From positions 1 to 64,000 of the forward strand of contig NZ_JAESDK010000014.1 in NCBI RefSeq assembly GCF_019249245.1: a stretch of 64,000 bases of DNA, in the 5' to 3' direction. The translations under genes and the position numbers were made by a program. This DNA is from Alteromonas lipotrueiana. GTDB taxonomy: Bacteria; Pseudomonadota; Gammaproteobacteria; Enterobacterales; Alteromonadaceae. The notes below the pieces were generated by a model. It saw nothing but the letters and a program-made list of their open reading frames with translations. It made no database searches and was not told where the DNA came from. Positions 36,628 through 47,087 of the stretch are shown piece by piece. How positions within the stretch are numbered: position 1 is the stretch's first letter; each line of letters opens with the position of its first letter.

Positions 36628-37446
36628 ATGCAGGCAAACTCGGCAACCACAGACTTTTGGCATGTGTTAAAACAAGAGGCCAAAACAATTGCAGACAATG
36701 AGCCTTTGCTCGCCAGCTATATCCATGCCTGTATTTTAACGCATCATAATTTTGAATCGTCTTTAAGCTTTATTCTGTCAAATAAAGTGGCAGACGATGT
36801 TATGCCTGCGCTGGCAATTCGTGAGGTCCTTGATGAAGCCTATCTGTTGGAACCGCAAATAACAGAATCAGCAATTGAAGATATCGAGGCCATACATCGC
36901 CGTGATGCTGCAGTTGAAGACTGGCTTACGCCGCTTTTATATTTTAAAGGCTTTCAGGCGGTACAAATTCATCGTATAGCGCATTATTTGTGGAACAAAG
37001 GCCGGCGTCAGTTAGCGCTATTTTTACAAAGCCGGAATTCTGTGACCTTTGGTGTTGATATTCATCCTGCTGCCCGAATAGGCAAAGGCGTTATGTTTGA
37101 CCATGCCACAGGCATTGTAGTAGGTGAGACCGCGGTTATTGAAGACCATGTTTCGTTGCTTCAAAGCGTAACGCTAGGTGGTACCGGACACCAGTCAGGC
37201 GATCGTCACCCTAAGGTACGCCAGGGTGTGTTAGTGGGCGCCGGAGCAAAAATACTTGGCAATATTGAAGTAGGAGAAGGCTCGAAAGTGGGAGCTGGCA
37301 GCGTGGTTTTAAGCGATGTCCCCCCGCATACGACGGTAGTGGGAGTTCCTGCAAAAGTAGTTGGCCGGCCAACGTGCCCAAGACCTTGCGATTCAATGCG
37401 CCAAAATGTACTTGAAGACAACGGCCAGTTACAGCAGGGTAACTAG
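36628..37446 (+). CDS. cysE: Serine O-acetyltransferase
   Basis: 272 aa. It acetylates L-serine with acetyl-CoA, the first step of cysteine synthesis. The ATG at 36628 (GGGAG upstream) is chosen over 36589 because MQANSATTDFWHVLKQEAKTIADNEPLLAS aligns with the E. coli start. An N-terminal helical bundle (about 1-140) precedes the left-handed beta-helix of hexapeptide repeats (VDIHPAARIGKGVMFDHATGIVVGETAVI, GGTGHQSGDRHPKV). The catalytic His of DHATG and the H of GDRHPK are present. The C-terminal 18 bp overlap the convergent HAD gene. Confidence 0.96.
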   Translation: MQANSATTDFWHVLKQEAKTIADNEPLLASYIHACILTHHNFESSLSFILSNKVADDVMPALAIREVLDEAYLLEPQITESAIEDIEAIHRRDAAVEDWLTPLLYFKGFQAVQIHRIAHYLWNKGRRQLALFLQSRNSVTFGVDIHPAARIGKGVMFDHATGIVVGETAVIEDHVSLLQSVTLGGTGHQSGDRHPKVRQGVLVGAGAKILGNIEVGEGSKVGAGSVVLSDVPPHTTVVGVPAKVVGRPTCPRPCDSMRQNVLEDNGQLQQGN

Positions 37447-38145
37447 CTCTTCAAGACTATCAAGCTCGATATGCGGCAGTACCCTGACGTGTTCTTGTCG
37501 CATTATCATCTTCCGGTTGTATGCATACCACGCACTTTGTAAGCCCGCAGCAATGGCCCCATACACGTCTTTTTCTAAATTATCGCCAATGTGTAAGATC
37601 TCATGAGCAGGGATGTTTAATAATGTAACGGCTTCATCAAACATCGCTCTGGATGGCTTCATCGGACGTTCGATACTGGCGTGCAGAACCTGCGAAAAAT
37701 ACCGGCTGAGTCCGGTCGCCTCGGTATCTACATTGCCGTTAGTAATACCAATTAAAGGCAGTCTGCGGGCAAGTTTGGCCAGCGTTTGATGCATTTCATC
37801 GGTCAATACAAAATTGCTGCGCGCTGTGTAAAAGCAATCGAAACAAACTTTCGCCGCTTTTTTAACTTCGGTTTCATCGTCAATATCGTGCGTGAGGGCT
37901 TGTTGTAATGTTTGCATACGCCAGCGCCCCATGTCACTGGATAAGCGCGGCTCAGCGTCTAATAATGTTTGCTTAATATGATGCCACTGTCCTGGGCTCA
38001 AGGCAGCAGTGCGGGGGTGATGCTCAGAAATATGGTTTTTTAAGGTTGCTTCGGCCGCGCGAATTACCGGGCCGTTGTCATAAAGCGTATCGTCCAAATC
38101 GAATGTCATTGCTTTAACCGGACCTACCGGACGATAAAACCGCAT
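37429..38145 (-). CDS. yigB: HAD-family phosphatase, YigB-like
   Basis: 238 aa. Motif I is FDLDDTLYDN (nucleophile and acid Asp), motif II is IGITNGN and motif IV is ILHIGDNLEKDVYGA. It matches the YigB group, which dephosphorylates FMN and the riboflavin precursor 5-amino-6-(5-phosphoribitylamino)uracil in vitro. It is the last gene of the leftward lptM-lysA-dapF-DUF484-xerC-yigB run, whose order is conserved in gammaproteobacteria. An AGGAGA ribosome site is present, 11 bp after xerC. Confidence 0.92.
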   Translation of the reverse strand: MRFYRPVGPVKAMTFDLDDTLYDNGPVIRAAEATLKNHISEHHPRTAALSPGQWHHIKQTLLDAEPRLSSDMGRWRMQTLQQALTHDIDDETEVKKAAKVCFDCFYTARSNFVLTDEMHQTLAKLARRLPLIGITNGNVDTEATGLSRYFSQVLHASIERPMKPSRAMFDEAVTLLNIPAHEILHIGDNLEKDVYGAIAAGLQSAWYAYNRKMIMRQEHVRVLPHIELDSLEELVTLL

Positions 38146-38156
38146 GGCTGTCTCCT

Positions 38157-39083
38157 TTATTTTTTCCGTGCTTTGGGATGGGCCGAGTCATAGACCTTTG
38201 CCAAATGCTGAAAGTCCAGATGGGTATACACCTGCGTGGTCGACAAATTAGCATGACCTAACAATTCCTGAACCGAGCGCAGATCACCGCTTGACTCCAA
38301 TACGTGGGTAGCAAAAGAATGGCGCAACTTATGAGGACTGATTTTACGGCCTAACCCCTGATTTATCGACATGGTTTCTAACCGGTTGGCAACCTGACGA
38401 TTAGAAATACGGTTTTTATGTGAGCTTAGAAAAACGGCCGCTTCACCCGTTGGGCAAAGCTGAGGCCGTACTCTTAGCCACGCCGCCAACGCTTTGCGAG
38501 CCATACTCCCCATCGGAAGAATACGTTCTTTACTCCCCTTACCGCGCACCCGCAAAGTACCATCTGCCTGACAGTCGTTAAGGTTCAGGCCGGTTAATTC
38601 GTTAAGGCGTAAGCCGCAGCCGTACAGCAGTTCGAACATGGCTTTATCACGTACTATTAATAATGCACTGTCATCGTGACTAAGCAAATGCTGCATATCG
38701 TCAACCGATAACTGTTTAGGTAGCGGACGAGGTTGTTTGGGCGCCGAAATCCCTTCTACCGGGTTACTGTACAACTGCTGCTGTTCTATCAGGTAGCGAC
38801 AAAAAGTACGTAGCGCTGACAATCGTAAGGCGATGCTGCGGGCATGCTGCCCCTGTTGTTTTGACAGGCTTAAAATACGTTTGATGTCGGTGGGGGTCAG
38901 TCCGGACCAGTCTGAAAGCTGTAGAGTTGTCGCCACAAAGCTCAGCTGGCGTCGGTAATTAGCAAGAGTATGCGAAGATAACCCACGTTCGATCTGCAAG
39001 TGAGTGATAAATTTTTCGAGCCAGTGGGCGCACTGATCAGACATCAAAGTAGATACAGGTTTAGAAGATGTTGCTTCAGACAA
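38157..39083 (-). CDS. xerC: Tyrosine recombinase XerC
   Basis: 308 aa. With XerD it resolves chromosome dimers at dif. The SAM-like N-terminal domain and the catalytic domain are complete; catalytic residues are visible in CGLRLNE (Arg), GKGSKER (Lys), HKLRHSFATH (His and Arg), LGHANLSTTQVYTH (His and nucleophile Tyr). The upstream start is a TTG 2 bp after the DUF484 stop; an internal ATG at 39044 (MSDQCAHWLEKF) aligns better with E. coli XerC and may be the true start. It is housekeeping, not a mobile integrase. Confidence 0.95.
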   Translation of the reverse strand: MSEATSSKPVSTLMSDQCAHWLEKFITHLQIERGLSSHTLANYRRQLSFVATTLQLSDWSGLTPTDIKRILSLSKQQGQHARSIALRLSALRTFCRYLIEQQQLYSNPVEGISAPKQPRPLPKQLSVDDMQHLLSHDDSALLIVRDKAMFELLYGCGLRLNELTGLNLNDCQADGTLRVRGKGSKERILPMGSMARKALAAWLRVRPQLCPTGEAAVFLSSHKNRISNRQVANRLETMSINQGLGRKISPHKLRHSFATHVLESSGDLRSVQELLGHANLSTTQVYTHLDFQHLAKVYDSAHPKARKK

Positions 39084-39085
39084 CG

Positions 39086-39784
39086 TTAATAATCCAGTAA
39101 GTCGGGCAACACAATGTTTAAAACCTGCTGCAGCTGTTTTAATAACAGTGTGTCCATGTCGGGCGTAAAATGACCCGGATCGCGACTGCCTACCGCCACC
39201 ATCGCGATAGGCTGCTTAGCGCCTAACAAAATAAGGGCTGCTGACTCAGCAATATTGTCTGCAAACAAAAGTTGGCGCTCGTGTTGGCTCAGGCGTCCAA
39301 AAAAGAAGTTGCTGTGCTTGAACCGTTTTTCCACAAACAGTCGCCGCTGCAGCTCTTGTAAGGCATGTGGGCCACTGAAAAGGTGCAGCTTGACCGACGT
39401 CAGATCTAACTCTTCCTGTAACACCTCTTCAAGTTTGTACTGAATTTCAGCGGCACTTTTACAGGTAAGCAGCTGTACATTCAGATCGGTATAAACCCGA
39501 TAAATTTTTTCGTTTTGTCGAGCGACACCAATAAGCTGATTGAGTTTGTAATTTTGCTGACGTACTTTTTTTCGAAGCTGTTCACTTTGAATCTCAACTA
39601 AAGAGACACTGCCCCGGGCTTCATGTGGAATGTGTAAACGCTCTAGCAGATGCGGTTGTTGCTTAAAAAAATCGGGGTTTTTAAGTAAATAATCACTCAC
39701 CTGATCAGCGGTTAGCGAACTTTTTTCAGCATAGGACGAAGAGAGTTTAATGGTTGGTTTTGTCTTCCCTGAAACATCGTTCAT
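39086..39784 (-). CDS. DUF484 family protein
   Basis: 232 aa. An N-terminal helical part (about 20-110) contains [37 protein letters not shown], typical of DUF484, followed by a GAF-like domain (about 110-230). The family is always found between dapF and xerC, and its biochemical role is not known; a regulatory GAF role is inferred. Its ATG overlaps the dapF stop by 4 bp. Confidence 0.93.
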   Translation of the reverse strand: MNDVSGKTKPTIKLSSSYAEKSSLTADQVSDYLLKNPDFFKQQPHLLERLHIPHEARGSVSLVEIQSEQLRKKVRQQNYKLNQLIGVARQNEKIYRVYTDLNVQLLTCKSAAEIQYKLEEVLQEELDLTSVKLHLFSGPHALQELQRRLFVEKRFKHSNFFFGRLSQHERQLLFADNIAESAALILLGAKQPIAMVAVGSRDPGHFTPDMDTLLLKQLQQVLNIVLPDLLDY

Positions 39785-40611
39785 AACATCAATTGTCCGT
39801 CATAAATATGCTGTGCGGGACCGGTCATTTTAAGAACCGAACCCGGCCCCTGCCAGCGTATGCGCAAGCTACCTCCGGGTAAGTCAACCCGAACATCTTT
39901 GCCCAGTTTTCCCTGTAACTGCCCGATAGCCGCTGCTGCACACGCGCCACTGCCACAGGCCATGGTTTCGCCTACCGCACGTTCGAACACCCGCAGTTTA
40001 ATATGACCTGCGTGCAGTATTTGCATAAACCCAATGTTAGCGCCTTCAGGAAACCTTTCGTGACGCTCTAACATAGGACCCAGCGTTTCGACCTGAGCAG
40101 TATCAATATTGTCAACTTCCAGCACACAATGTGGGTTTCCCATCGAAACCGCACCATAGAACAGGGTATGATTGTCTTCGCGAATCAAATACGTTTTTTC
40201 TTGTTTGTTCGCTTTTAAAGGAATTTTTGACGGCTCGAATTCCGGTTTTCCCATGTTGACCGTAACCTGCCCATCTTTTTCAAGATACAGCACCATTTTT
40301 CCGGCTTTGGTACTTACCAAAATTTTATTGCGGTTAATAAGCCCCTTTTGTTTTACAAAGCGCGCAAAACAACGCGCCCCGTTACCACACTGATTCACCT
40401 CACTACCATCTGCATTAAAAATGCGATAGTGGAAGTCTTGCTCAGGATCGTAAGGAGGCTCTACCATCAGCAGTTGGTCAAAACCAATACCAAAATGCCG
40501 GTCAGCCAGCTGCTGAATTTTGTCCTGTGAAAAATAGACATTCTGGGTAACGTTGTCGATCACCATAAAGTCGTTACCCAGGCCGTGCATTTTGGAAAAT
40601 TGAATTTGCAT
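39781..40611 (-). CDS. dapF: Diaminopimelate epimerase
   Basis: 276 aa. It converts LL- to meso-diaminopimelate for lysine and peptidoglycan without a cofactor. The two catalytic Cys are in [10 protein letters not shown] (about residue 75) and [10 protein letters not shown] (about 219). The start [15 protein letters not shown] is canonical. It lies 35 bp after lysA and overlaps DUF484 by 4 bp, so the genes are co-transcribed. Confidence 0.97.
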   Translation of the reverse strand: MQIQFSKMHGLGNDFMVIDNVTQNVYFSQDKIQQLADRHFGIGFDQLLMVEPPYDPEQDFHYRIFNADGSEVNQCGNGARCFARFVKQKGLINRNKILVSTKAGKMVLYLEKDGQVTVNMGKPEFEPSKIPLKANKQEKTYLIREDNHTLFYGAVSMGNPHCVLEVDNIDTAQVETLGPMLERHERFPEGANIGFMQILHAGHIKLRVFERAVGETMACGSGACAAAAIGQLQGKLGKDVRVDLPGGSLRIRWQGPGSVLKMTGPAQHIYDGQLML

Positions 40612-40646
40612 TAACCGCTTACTGCCTGTCTGTATTAATCTCTAGT

Positions 40647-41897
40647 TTACGGAAGTTTATACTCGCCTTTCCAGAGATCTTTTTGTTTTTCTCGCTCACG
40701 TACTACCAGTACCTGATCTTTGTCGACTAAAATTTCAGCTGGTCGACACCGACTATTGTAGTTAGACGCCATTACAAATCCATACGCCCCGGCACTGCGG
40801 ACCGCCAATAAATCATCCGGCGCTACGGCAAGCTGACGGTCCCGGCCCAAAAAGTCACCGGTTTCGCAGACCGGGCCTACTATGTCATAAATGCGTGAGG
40901 GGGCCTGAGTTTGCGTGTCTACCCGAATGATATTTTGCCACGCTGAATACAAAGAAGGACGAATTAAATCGTTCATGGCCGCATCTACAATAGCAAAATG
41001 CTTATCTTCTCCTTCTTTTATAAATTCGACCCGGGTGACCATTATGCCAGCATTAGCCGCTATTGCCCGGCCTGGCTCTAAAATAAGGGTCAATGCTTCA
41101 CGTCCTTGCATGCGCTGAGCCAATGCCGCCGCGTACTCTTTAGGATGCGGAGGGGTTTCATCCTGGTACGTTACACCTAAGCCGCCACCTACATCTAAGT
41201 GCTGAATATGAATATCTTTATTCGCCAGCTCGTCGACCAACGCCAGCAGCCGGTCGAGCGCGTCAACAAAAGGGGCCAACTCGGTAAGTTGCGATCCTAT
41301 GTGACAATCCATGCCCACAATTTTCAGGTGCGACATAGAGGCAGCCAGCTCATAAGCGCGTAGCGCCTGTTCCCGGGCAATACCGAATTTATTGGCTTTT
41401 AATCCGGTAGAAATGTAAGGATGCGTTTTCGCATCAACATCAGGATTGATTCTGAGTGAAATTGGCGCTTTAACATCCAGACTACTGGCTACCTGATTAA
41501 TGCGATGTAATTCTGCTTCTGACTCAACATTAAAACAAAGAATATTTTGTTCGAGCGCATAACGTATTTCAGCAGAGGTTTTGCCTACACCTGAAAATAC
41601 CACTCGCGACGGGTCGCCGCCAGCTTCGATAACCCGGGCCAGTTCGCCGCCCGAGACAATATCAAAACCCGAACCTAATTTAGCCAGTACACTTAGCACA
41701 CCAAGGTTAGAATTAGCTTTTACGGCATAGCATATAAGATGAGGATGCGAACCTATTGCGTCGTCAAACGCATGCCAATGGCGCTCTAACGTGGCGCGAG
41801 AATATATGTACAGAGGGGTGTCGTGGTTAGCGACAATGTCGGCTACTGCCACATCTTCAGCGTATAAATGAGCGCCTCGGTAGTTAAAATAGTCCAT
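40647..41897 (-). CDS. lysA: Diaminopimelate decarboxylase
   Basis: 416 aa, a PLP-dependent fold-type III enzyme that makes L-lysine from meso-diaminopimelate. The PLP lysine is in CYAVKANSN (about residue 59). DVGGGLG, the EPGR motif (ILEPGRAIAANAG) and the dimer-interface Cys in GPVCETGDF are present. The start ATG overlaps the stop codon of the small lipoprotein gene (TGATG), giving translational coupling. dapF follows. Confidence 0.97.
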   Translation of the reverse strand: MDYFNYRGAHLYAEDVAVADIVANHDTPLYIYSRATLERHWHAFDDAIGSHPHLICYAVKANSNLGVLSVLAKLGSGFDIVSGGELARVIEAGGDPSRVVFSGVGKTSAEIRYALEQNILCFNVESEAELHRINQVASSLDVKAPISLRINPDVDAKTHPYISTGLKANKFGIAREQALRAYELAASMSHLKIVGMDCHIGSQLTELAPFVDALDRLLALVDELANKDIHIQHLDVGGGLGVTYQDETPPHPKEYAAALAQRMQGREALTLILEPGRAIAANAGIMVTRVEFIKEGEDKHFAIVDAAMNDLIRPSLYSAWQNIIRVDTQTQAPSRIYDIVGPVCETGDFLGRDRQLAVAPDDLLAVRSAGAYGFVMASNYNSRCRPAEILVDKDQVLVVREREKQKDLWKGEYKLP

Positions 41898-42058
41898 CAG
41901 TTGTGTTCCTGAAACGAATCTAAAGTGACTTTATCTGTGTTTTCGGTACCGTTTTTTTCTGCTTCTTCGGGAAGGTACAGCGGGCCCCGGTAACCACAGG
42001 CACTTACAAATAATGCACTAACTATCAGGCAAAAGCGTATACAGGGTTTTCTTAACAC
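41897..42058 (-). CDS. lptM: LptM (YifL) small lipoprotein
   Basis: 53 aa, easily missed. GTG start at 42058 with AGGA 5 nt upstream; the TGA stop overlaps the lysA ATG. The translation has a short basic N-terminus, a hydrophobic segment and the lipobox VSAC (Cys21), immediately followed by GYRGPLYLPEE, the hallmark of the LptM/YifL family (CGLKGPLYFP in E. coli). LptM helps the LptDE lipopolysaccharide translocon mature. Location immediately before lysA-dapF is the conserved one in gammaproteobacteria. Confidence 0.9.
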   Translation of the reverse strand: MLRKPCIRFCLIVSALFVSACGYRGPLYLPEEAEKNGTENTDKVTLDSFQEHN

Positions 42059-42399
42059 GTAAATCCTGGCAAAAAATATCTCATGATGCCGTTATCATCG
42101 CATTGCCGAATGAAAATGCAAGAGTCAATACGGCTTCAGTTTGGGTGAGTATAGAGCATAGAACGGCGCAGGCCGGGGTAATTGATTTTGCTCACTTCAA
42201 TAAGACTGCCAGAATTCGCAGTTGACCGCTATAAATCACAGTCTTATCAATGGTTCAATGCGATGAACTGCATTAAAAGCCCCGTTTGTATTGCATTAAA
42301 TAATGCTATGCTAATGAGAGCAACAACCCGGTGACGCCATGTTTGTAACGCAGGCTTCCACTGTAACGATTTATCCAGTTAACCATAAAAGGCGCTACG
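42059..42399. other. Non-coding gap between lptM and rraA
   Basis: About 340 bp. The cyaY (frataxin) gene that often sits divergently beside lptM is not here. TTGTAT followed after 15 nt by TATGCT near 42287-42315 could be a weak promoter toward rraA. Nothing else was recognised. Confidence 0.45.
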
Positions 42400-42885
42400 A
42401 TGGACTATAACACCTCTGAACTCTGCGATTTATTTGCCGACAGCGTCGACGTTGTCGATCCTATTTTTGCCAGCTATGGGGGCCGTTTTTCATTTGGTGG
42501 CGAGATTACCACGATAAAATGTTATGAAGATCGTGGCCTTATTGACCGGGTGCTGGCCCAGTCGGGCAGTGGCAAAGTTTTGTTGATTGACGGCGGAGGT
42601 TCTACCCGCCGTGCACTTATCGACGCCACCTCTGCCCAACTGGCAATAGACAACGACTGGGAAGGCATTGTGTGTTATGGCAGTGTCCGCGATGTAGACA
42701 CCCTCAGTGATTTCGATATTGGCATTATGGCTGTGGCGACAATTCCCGTAAATGCGGAAAGCGAAAGCATTGGCGATGCTGATATACCGGTTAATTTTGG
42801 CGGGGTGACCTTCTTACCTGAAGATCACCTTTACGCCGATAGCACGGGTGTTATTTTATCGCCTGAACCACTGGATATCGACTAA
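42400..42885 (+). CDS. rraA: Ribonuclease E activity regulator RraA
   Basis: 161 aa, matching E. coli RraA in length. The start [21 protein letters not shown] and the ring-forming stretches [22 protein letters not shown] and [12 protein letters not shown] are typical. It binds the C-terminal scaffold of RNase E and reduces its activity. The related aldolase-type active site is not expected here. The 3' end overlaps the convergent nuclease gene by 4 bp. Confidence 0.95.
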   Translation: MDYNTSELCDLFADSVDVVDPIFASYGGRFSFGGEITTIKCYEDRGLIDRVLAQSGSGKVLLIDGGGSTRRALIDATSAQLAIDNDWEGIVCYGSVRDVDTLSDFDIGIMAVATIPVNAESESIGDADIPVNFGGVTFLPEDHLYADSTGVILSPEPLDID

Positions 42886-43706
42886 CCTTCAGGATGTTCA
42901 GACGAGCCTGGCGCAAATACTTCGTTAAGATATTGCGCCATTCTGATGCCTGCCTGCTGCAACCGTGTTTTAGCTTGTGGTAAGTGTTTATATAAATAGT
43001 CGTACGACATTTTATTGGCATCTTCAGGATAAAGGGTATCGCGCAAAGCCACACTTTCGGCAATCCAGTCATGCGGATTGGTGGTGTTCCACTGCACAAT
43101 ATTTTCAGGTGTTATTTTTGAGTCGAGCCAATTAGTCCACTCAGTAAAAGATAAATTGCGCTGAGCCAGCATCTGGGTGTCCCAAACCCGGTGCAAATTC
43201 GAGTCTTCCCAGAAAAACCGAACCTTGACATCATTCCCCCCCCTGTCAGTACCATTACCCGCATGTAAAGGCTGGTGCAAATCACCAATAATATGTACCA
43301 CAAAGCGCAAAGCGAGCTGTTTATCTTCTTTGCTTGCCGAGGGGTCTTTAAGTGTCTTAGTAAAACGCTGCAGGGCTGAAGCCGCATCCCCTTGTTCTGG
43401 CGCGCCTACTTCGTGGTAATGTTTGTCTTCGGGCACCGTTACATAGTGAAATGGAGAGGCCGTTTTTTGCCAGAATAATGCCGGATTTGAACGTTGTTCG
43501 TCGGCATAGGTTGAGGCCTCAGCAAGCGTTTCGTTGGGCAGCAATTGCTCTACGGCGGTACTGGCAGCCGGGCTCAGATAGCGTTCAGCAATCGCTCCGG
43601 TTACGCGATGACCGGTCTGGCCCCAGCCCAGTGCCGGCAAGCTGGTAATTAATCCGGTGGTAAGACACGCTAGCAGCGTAAGGTTAGACTTTGAAAGCAC
43701 CTGCAT
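42882..43706 (-). CDS. S1/P1-type zinc nuclease, secreted
   Basis: 274 aa from the ATG at 43706 (AAAGGA upstream; an ATG at 43745 is in frame). The signal peptide ends at LPALG, so the mature protein begins WGQTGH. In this family the N-terminal Trp itself (amine and carbonyl) binds zinc, and the following motif [13 protein letters not shown], together with [30 protein letters not shown] and LHRVWDTQ, supplies His/Asp ligands of the trinuclear site. It should degrade single-stranded nucleic acid and 3'-nucleotides outside the cytoplasm, probably for phosphate or nucleoside scavenging. It is the last gene after mpl-ubiX, 5 bp downstream. Confidence 0.93.
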   Translation of the reverse strand: MQVLSKSNLTLLACLTTGLITSLPALGWGQTGHRVTGAIAERYLSPAASTAVEQLLPNETLAEASTYADEQRSNPALFWQKTASPFHYVTVPEDKHYHEVGAPEQGDAASALQRFTKTLKDPSASKEDKQLALRFVVHIIGDLHQPLHAGNGTDRGGNDVKVRFFWEDSNLHRVWDTQMLAQRNLSFTEWTNWLDSKITPENIVQWNTTNPHDWIAESVALRDTLYPEDANKMSYDYLYKHLPQAKTRLQQAGIRMAQYLNEVFAPGSSEHPEG

Positions 43707-43711
43707 GGGTA

Positions 43712-44335
43712 TTATTCCTTTATTGAATGAGCCTGATAGCCCCACCGGGCCATCAATTGTTGATCAACACCAAGATGATCTAAAATCCGTGCCACGACAA
43801 AATCGATTAGATCGGCAATAGTTTGGGGTTGGTGATAAAAGCCGGGCGCTGCGGGCATCATTACTACCCCCATTTGCGACAATTTGTGCATATTTTCAAG
43901 ATGCAAAGTCGACAAAGGCATTTCCCGGGGCACCATAATTAATTGACCGCGCTCTTTTAATACCACATCGGCCGCGCGTTCTATTAAATTATCACTCGCG
44001 CCGCAGGCTACAGCCGACAACGTGCCCGTAGAGCAGGGGCAAATTACCATTTGCTTAGGCGCAGCAGAACCCGAGGCAACCGGCGAAAACCATTCCTCTT
44101 TACCGCACACCGTGATTTGGTCAGGTTTGGCATTAAATCGCTCTGTGAAAAAAGCTGCAGTAGCGTCGGGTTTCCCCGGTATCTTTATATTTTCCTCAGT
44201 AGCAAATACCACTTTAGCCGCAGAAGAAATAAGTACAAAAACCTGGTAGTCGGCCCGAACCAGCATTTCAAGCAGGCGTAATGCATAAGGAGCGCCCGAG
44301 GCGCCGGTAATGGCTAAGGTAATACGTTTAGTCAT
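43712..44335 (-). CDS. ubiX: Flavin prenyltransferase UbiX
   Basis: 207 aa. It joins dimethylallyl phosphate to FMN to make the prenylated FMN cofactor of UbiD decarboxylase (ubiquinone pathway). [14 protein letters not shown] near the N-terminus, [26 protein letters not shown] and LVMVPREMP-type sequences ([18 protein letters not shown]) are diagnostic. The start overlaps the mpl stop by 8 bp; the mpl-ubiX pair is common in gammaproteobacteria. Confidence 0.96.
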   Translation of the reverse strand: MTKRITLAITGASGAPYALRLLEMLVRADYQVFVLISSAAKVVFATEENIKIPGKPDATAAFFTERFNAKPDQITVCGKEEWFSPVASGSAAPKQMVICPCSTGTLSAVACGASDNLIERAADVVLKERGQLIMVPREMPLSTLHLENMHKLSQMGVVMMPAAPGFYHQPQTIADLIDFVVARILDHLGVDQQLMARWGYQAHSIKE

Positions 44336-45701
44336 GATCTGAAATATCCGTGGGTAAATCGCTTAATGCAGTCAGTATGCGCTGGTGTATACCTTCAAAG
44401 CCGCCGTTACTCATTACCAGAATATGATCGCCTGAACAGGCTATACGCACAGCTGCATCAATAATATCCTGCACCTGTTGATAACATTGGGCAGAAGCGC
44501 TGCTGGTTTGTACTGCCTGGGCCAAAGACCAGTTCATGCCCGCTGGCTCATAAATCAGAATCTCATCAGCCTGTTGCCATGAGGCCGCCAATGTGTCTTT
44601 GTGAATGCCCATTTTCATGGTGTTAGAACGTGGCTCAATAATAGCGATAATTCTGGCTGTTCCGACTTTGTTGCGTAACCCAGCCACAGTGGAGGCAATT
44701 GCCGTAGGGTGGTGCGCAAAGTCATCATAAACCGTGACCCCGGCCACCCGGCCTTTTGTTTCCATCCGCCTTTTTACATTTTTAAACCGCTGCAAGGCGG
44801 TAATGGCATCGTTTAGCTGCACGCCCGCATGGTGCGCAGCGCCAATTGCCATTATGGCGTTATCGACATTATGCTGACCCAACAATGTCCAGTGTACCTC
44901 ACCCACCACTTTGCCATGGTGTAACACTTCAAACGCACTGCCATCAGGCTGTATCAACCGGGATTGCCAGTGTGTGCCTAATTGCTGTTGTTCGCTCCAG
45001 CATCCCTTATCCAGAGTTTGGGTGATAGCGGGGGTATTATGGGGCGATAAAATCAATCCATTTTGCGGAACCATGCGCACCAAATGGTGAAACTGGGTCT
45101 GGATGGCCGCCAGGTCGGCAAAAATATCGGCATGGTCAAATTCAAGATTATTGATGACCAGTGTTTTGGGGCGATAATGCACAAACTTTGAGCGCTTATC
45201 GAAAAACGCGCTGTCGTATTCGTCGGCCTCAATTACAAAAAATGGGCTGTCACAGGTACGCGCTGAAATACCAAAATTTTCGGGTACACCACCAATCAAA
45301 AAACCGGGATTTAATCCCGCATCTTCTAATATCCAGGCTACCATACTGCTGGTGGTCGTTTTACCATGGGTACCCGATACGCCAATAACCCAACGGTCTT
45401 TGAGAAAGTTTTCAAGCAGCCATTGCGGCCCGCTGGTGTAATCCAGATTTCGGCTAAGTACATACTCAACCGCGGGGTTTCCTCGGGACATGGCGTTACC
45501 AATAATGACGGTGTCGGGTACCGGGTCAAACTGCTTTGGGTCATAACCTTCAGTAAGGGTGATACCCAGTGCTTCAAGCTGCGTGCTCATTGGGGGGTAA
45601 ACATTTGTGTCAGAGCCTGTTACCGTGTGCCCCAGCGACTTTGCAATAGCCGCAATGCCACCCATAAAACTGCCACAAATACCAAGAATATGTACGTGCA
45701 T
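44328..45701 (-). CDS. mpl: UDP-N-acetylmuramate:tripeptide ligase Mpl
   Basis: 457 aa Mur-ligase family enzyme that reattaches the recovered L-Ala-gamma-D-Glu-meso-DAP tripeptide to UDP-MurNAc in peptidoglycan recycling. The N-terminal [28 protein letters not shown], the ATP loop [33 protein letters not shown] and [10 protein letters not shown] are typical. First gene of the mpl-ubiX-nuclease operon. Confidence 0.96.
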   Translation of the reverse strand: MHVHILGICGSFMGGIAAIAKSLGHTVTGSDTNVYPPMSTQLEALGITLTEGYDPKQFDPVPDTVIIGNAMSRGNPAVEYVLSRNLDYTSGPQWLLENFLKDRWVIGVSGTHGKTTTSSMVAWILEDAGLNPGFLIGGVPENFGISARTCDSPFFVIEADEYDSAFFDKRSKFVHYRPKTLVINNLEFDHADIFADLAAIQTQFHHLVRMVPQNGLILSPHNTPAITQTLDKGCWSEQQQLGTHWQSRLIQPDGSAFEVLHHGKVVGEVHWTLLGQHNVDNAIMAIGAAHHAGVQLNDAITALQRFKNVKRRMETKGRVAGVTVYDDFAHHPTAIASTVAGLRNKVGTARIIAIIEPRSNTMKMGIHKDTLAASWQQADEILIYEPAGMNWSLAQAVQTSSASAQCYQQVQDIIDAAVRIACSGDHILVMSNGGFEGIHQRILTALSDLPTDISDHD

Positions 45702-46021
45702 AAAAAGTCTGTTTTTCTTGTTAGGATGATTACTTTACCAGAACCAGCATAAGCTGCGAATATCTCATTTCCCCTGAGTGGTGTTCAAAGGTACAATCGG
45801 CACCGGCCGGTTAAAAAAGAAACGATAGCTTTTGGTTCTAAAAACTACGTTAAACTGTGTTTGCATTGCGTTTTGCAATCAGAGCCTGGGTAAAGTCGTT
45901 ACTTTTGCCAGGCCATATCATCAGAATAAGCAAACAATGTAAAACCAGCTATCCGGTCATGACATCATGTAATATTGAGTTACACTATTAAAAAACCCTA
46001 CAAAACAAGGCAAAAGCACAC
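45702..46021. other. Non-coding region between mpl and fbp
   Basis: 320 bp shared upstream region of two divergent genes. A small inverted repeat, ATTGC-GTTTT-GCAAT, lies at about 45866-45880. No gene or certain promoter was recognised. Confidence 0.5.
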
Positions 46022-47002
46022 ATGAAACGTTTAAATTCGCAATTGCAGCACGATGGCGCTCCGCTAGAACTTATCCTGCTTATCAGAACCCTGCTCGCGG
46101 GTTGTAAAGAAATTTCGTTTCGGGTAAGTCAAGGAGCTCTGGCTGGTGTTTTGGGTTCCACGTTAAGTGAAAATGTTCAGGGCGAAACCCAGAAAAAACT
46201 AGATGTAATCTCTAATCAGATTCTTAAAGATACATTGCGTGACTCTGGCTATGTAAAAGCGATTTCGTCAGAAGAAGAAGATACGGTAGTGCCCTGTAAC
46301 CCTGAAGGTAACTTTTTGGTCAGCTTCGATCCTTTAGATGGTTCTTCAAACACTGAAATTAACAGCCTGATCGGCACTATTTTTTCAATCACTCATGCCC
46401 CCCAGTGGATGGACGCTGATGATCCTTCTGCCTTTTTGCAGCCTGGGACGCAGATAGTTGCTGCCGGTTATGTCTTGTATGGCCCCTCTACTATGCTTGC
46501 TATGACTACCGGTCGGGGCACCCATATTTATACGCTGGATAAAACCCATGGCGGTTTTCTTTTGACTCATCCTAATGTACAGGTTCCTGCGCAGACCTCT
46601 GAATTTGCAATTAATGCATCAAATGAGCGCCATTGGGAACAACCTGTAAAAGATTACATCAACGATTTACTGGCCGGTACCGAAGGCCCCCGTGAAAAAG
46701 ATTTCAATATGCGTTGGGTCGCCGCAATGGTAGGTGATATTCACCGTGTCTTATGCCGTGGCGGTATTTTTATGTATCCGTTTGATAAACGTAATCCGTC
46801 AAAACCTGGCAAACTGCGCCTTTTATACGAAGCCAATCCAATGGCCTTTTTAATGGAGCAAGCGGGGGGCCTTGCAAATACCGGTCATGGCCGCATTATG
46901 GAAGTTATGCCGACTGAAATCCATCAGCGTGTGCCCGTTTTACTGGGCTCTAAAGACGAGGTAGAGACTTGTCTTAGCTATTACCAGAAAGCAGCAGAAT
47001 AA
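46022..47002 (+). CDS. fbp: Fructose-1,6-bisphosphatase, class I
   Basis: 326 aa. It hydrolyses fructose-1,6-bisphosphate in gluconeogenesis. The metal-site stretches SEEEDTVV and [24 protein letters not shown] (the DPLDGSS signature), [24 protein letters not shown] and [15 protein letters not shown] are all present. An AAGG ribosome site is upstream. Two large inverted repeats lie between it and ppa. Confidence 0.97.
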   Translation: MKRLNSQLQHDGAPLELILLIRTLLAGCKEISFRVSQGALAGVLGSTLSENVQGETQKKLDVISNQILKDTLRDSGYVKAISSEEEDTVVPCNPEGNFLVSFDPLDGSSNTEINSLIGTIFSITHAPQWMDADDPSAFLQPGTQIVAAGYVLYGPSTMLAMTTGRGTHIYTLDKTHGGFLLTHPNVQVPAQTSEFAINASNERHWEQPVKDYINDLLAGTEGPREKDFNMRWVAAMVGDIHRVLCRGGIFMYPFDKRNPSKPGKLRLLYEANPMAFLMEQAGGLANTGHGRIMEVMPTEIHQRVPVLLGSKDEVETCLSYYQKAAE

Positions 47003-47008
47003 AAAATT

Positions 47009-47068
47009 GCGCGGCAAATGAGCAGCCGGCATGGCGGTGTACCATTGGTTGTTTTTATTTTGCCGCGC
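47009..47068 (+). repeat. Inverted repeat after fbp
   Basis: GCGCGGCAAA (47009-47018) and its exact reverse complement (47059-47068) enclose 40 nt. There is no T-run directly after the stem, so it is an atypical terminator at best. It starts 6 nt after the fbp stop. Confidence 0.6.
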
Positions 47069-47087
47069 TAACCGTATACTTTAGCTG

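Noticed and set aside
38157..39083. Integrase suggesting a mobile element
   Set aside because: It is XerC in its conserved housekeeping position between DUF484 and yigB; no attachment site or phage genes nearby.
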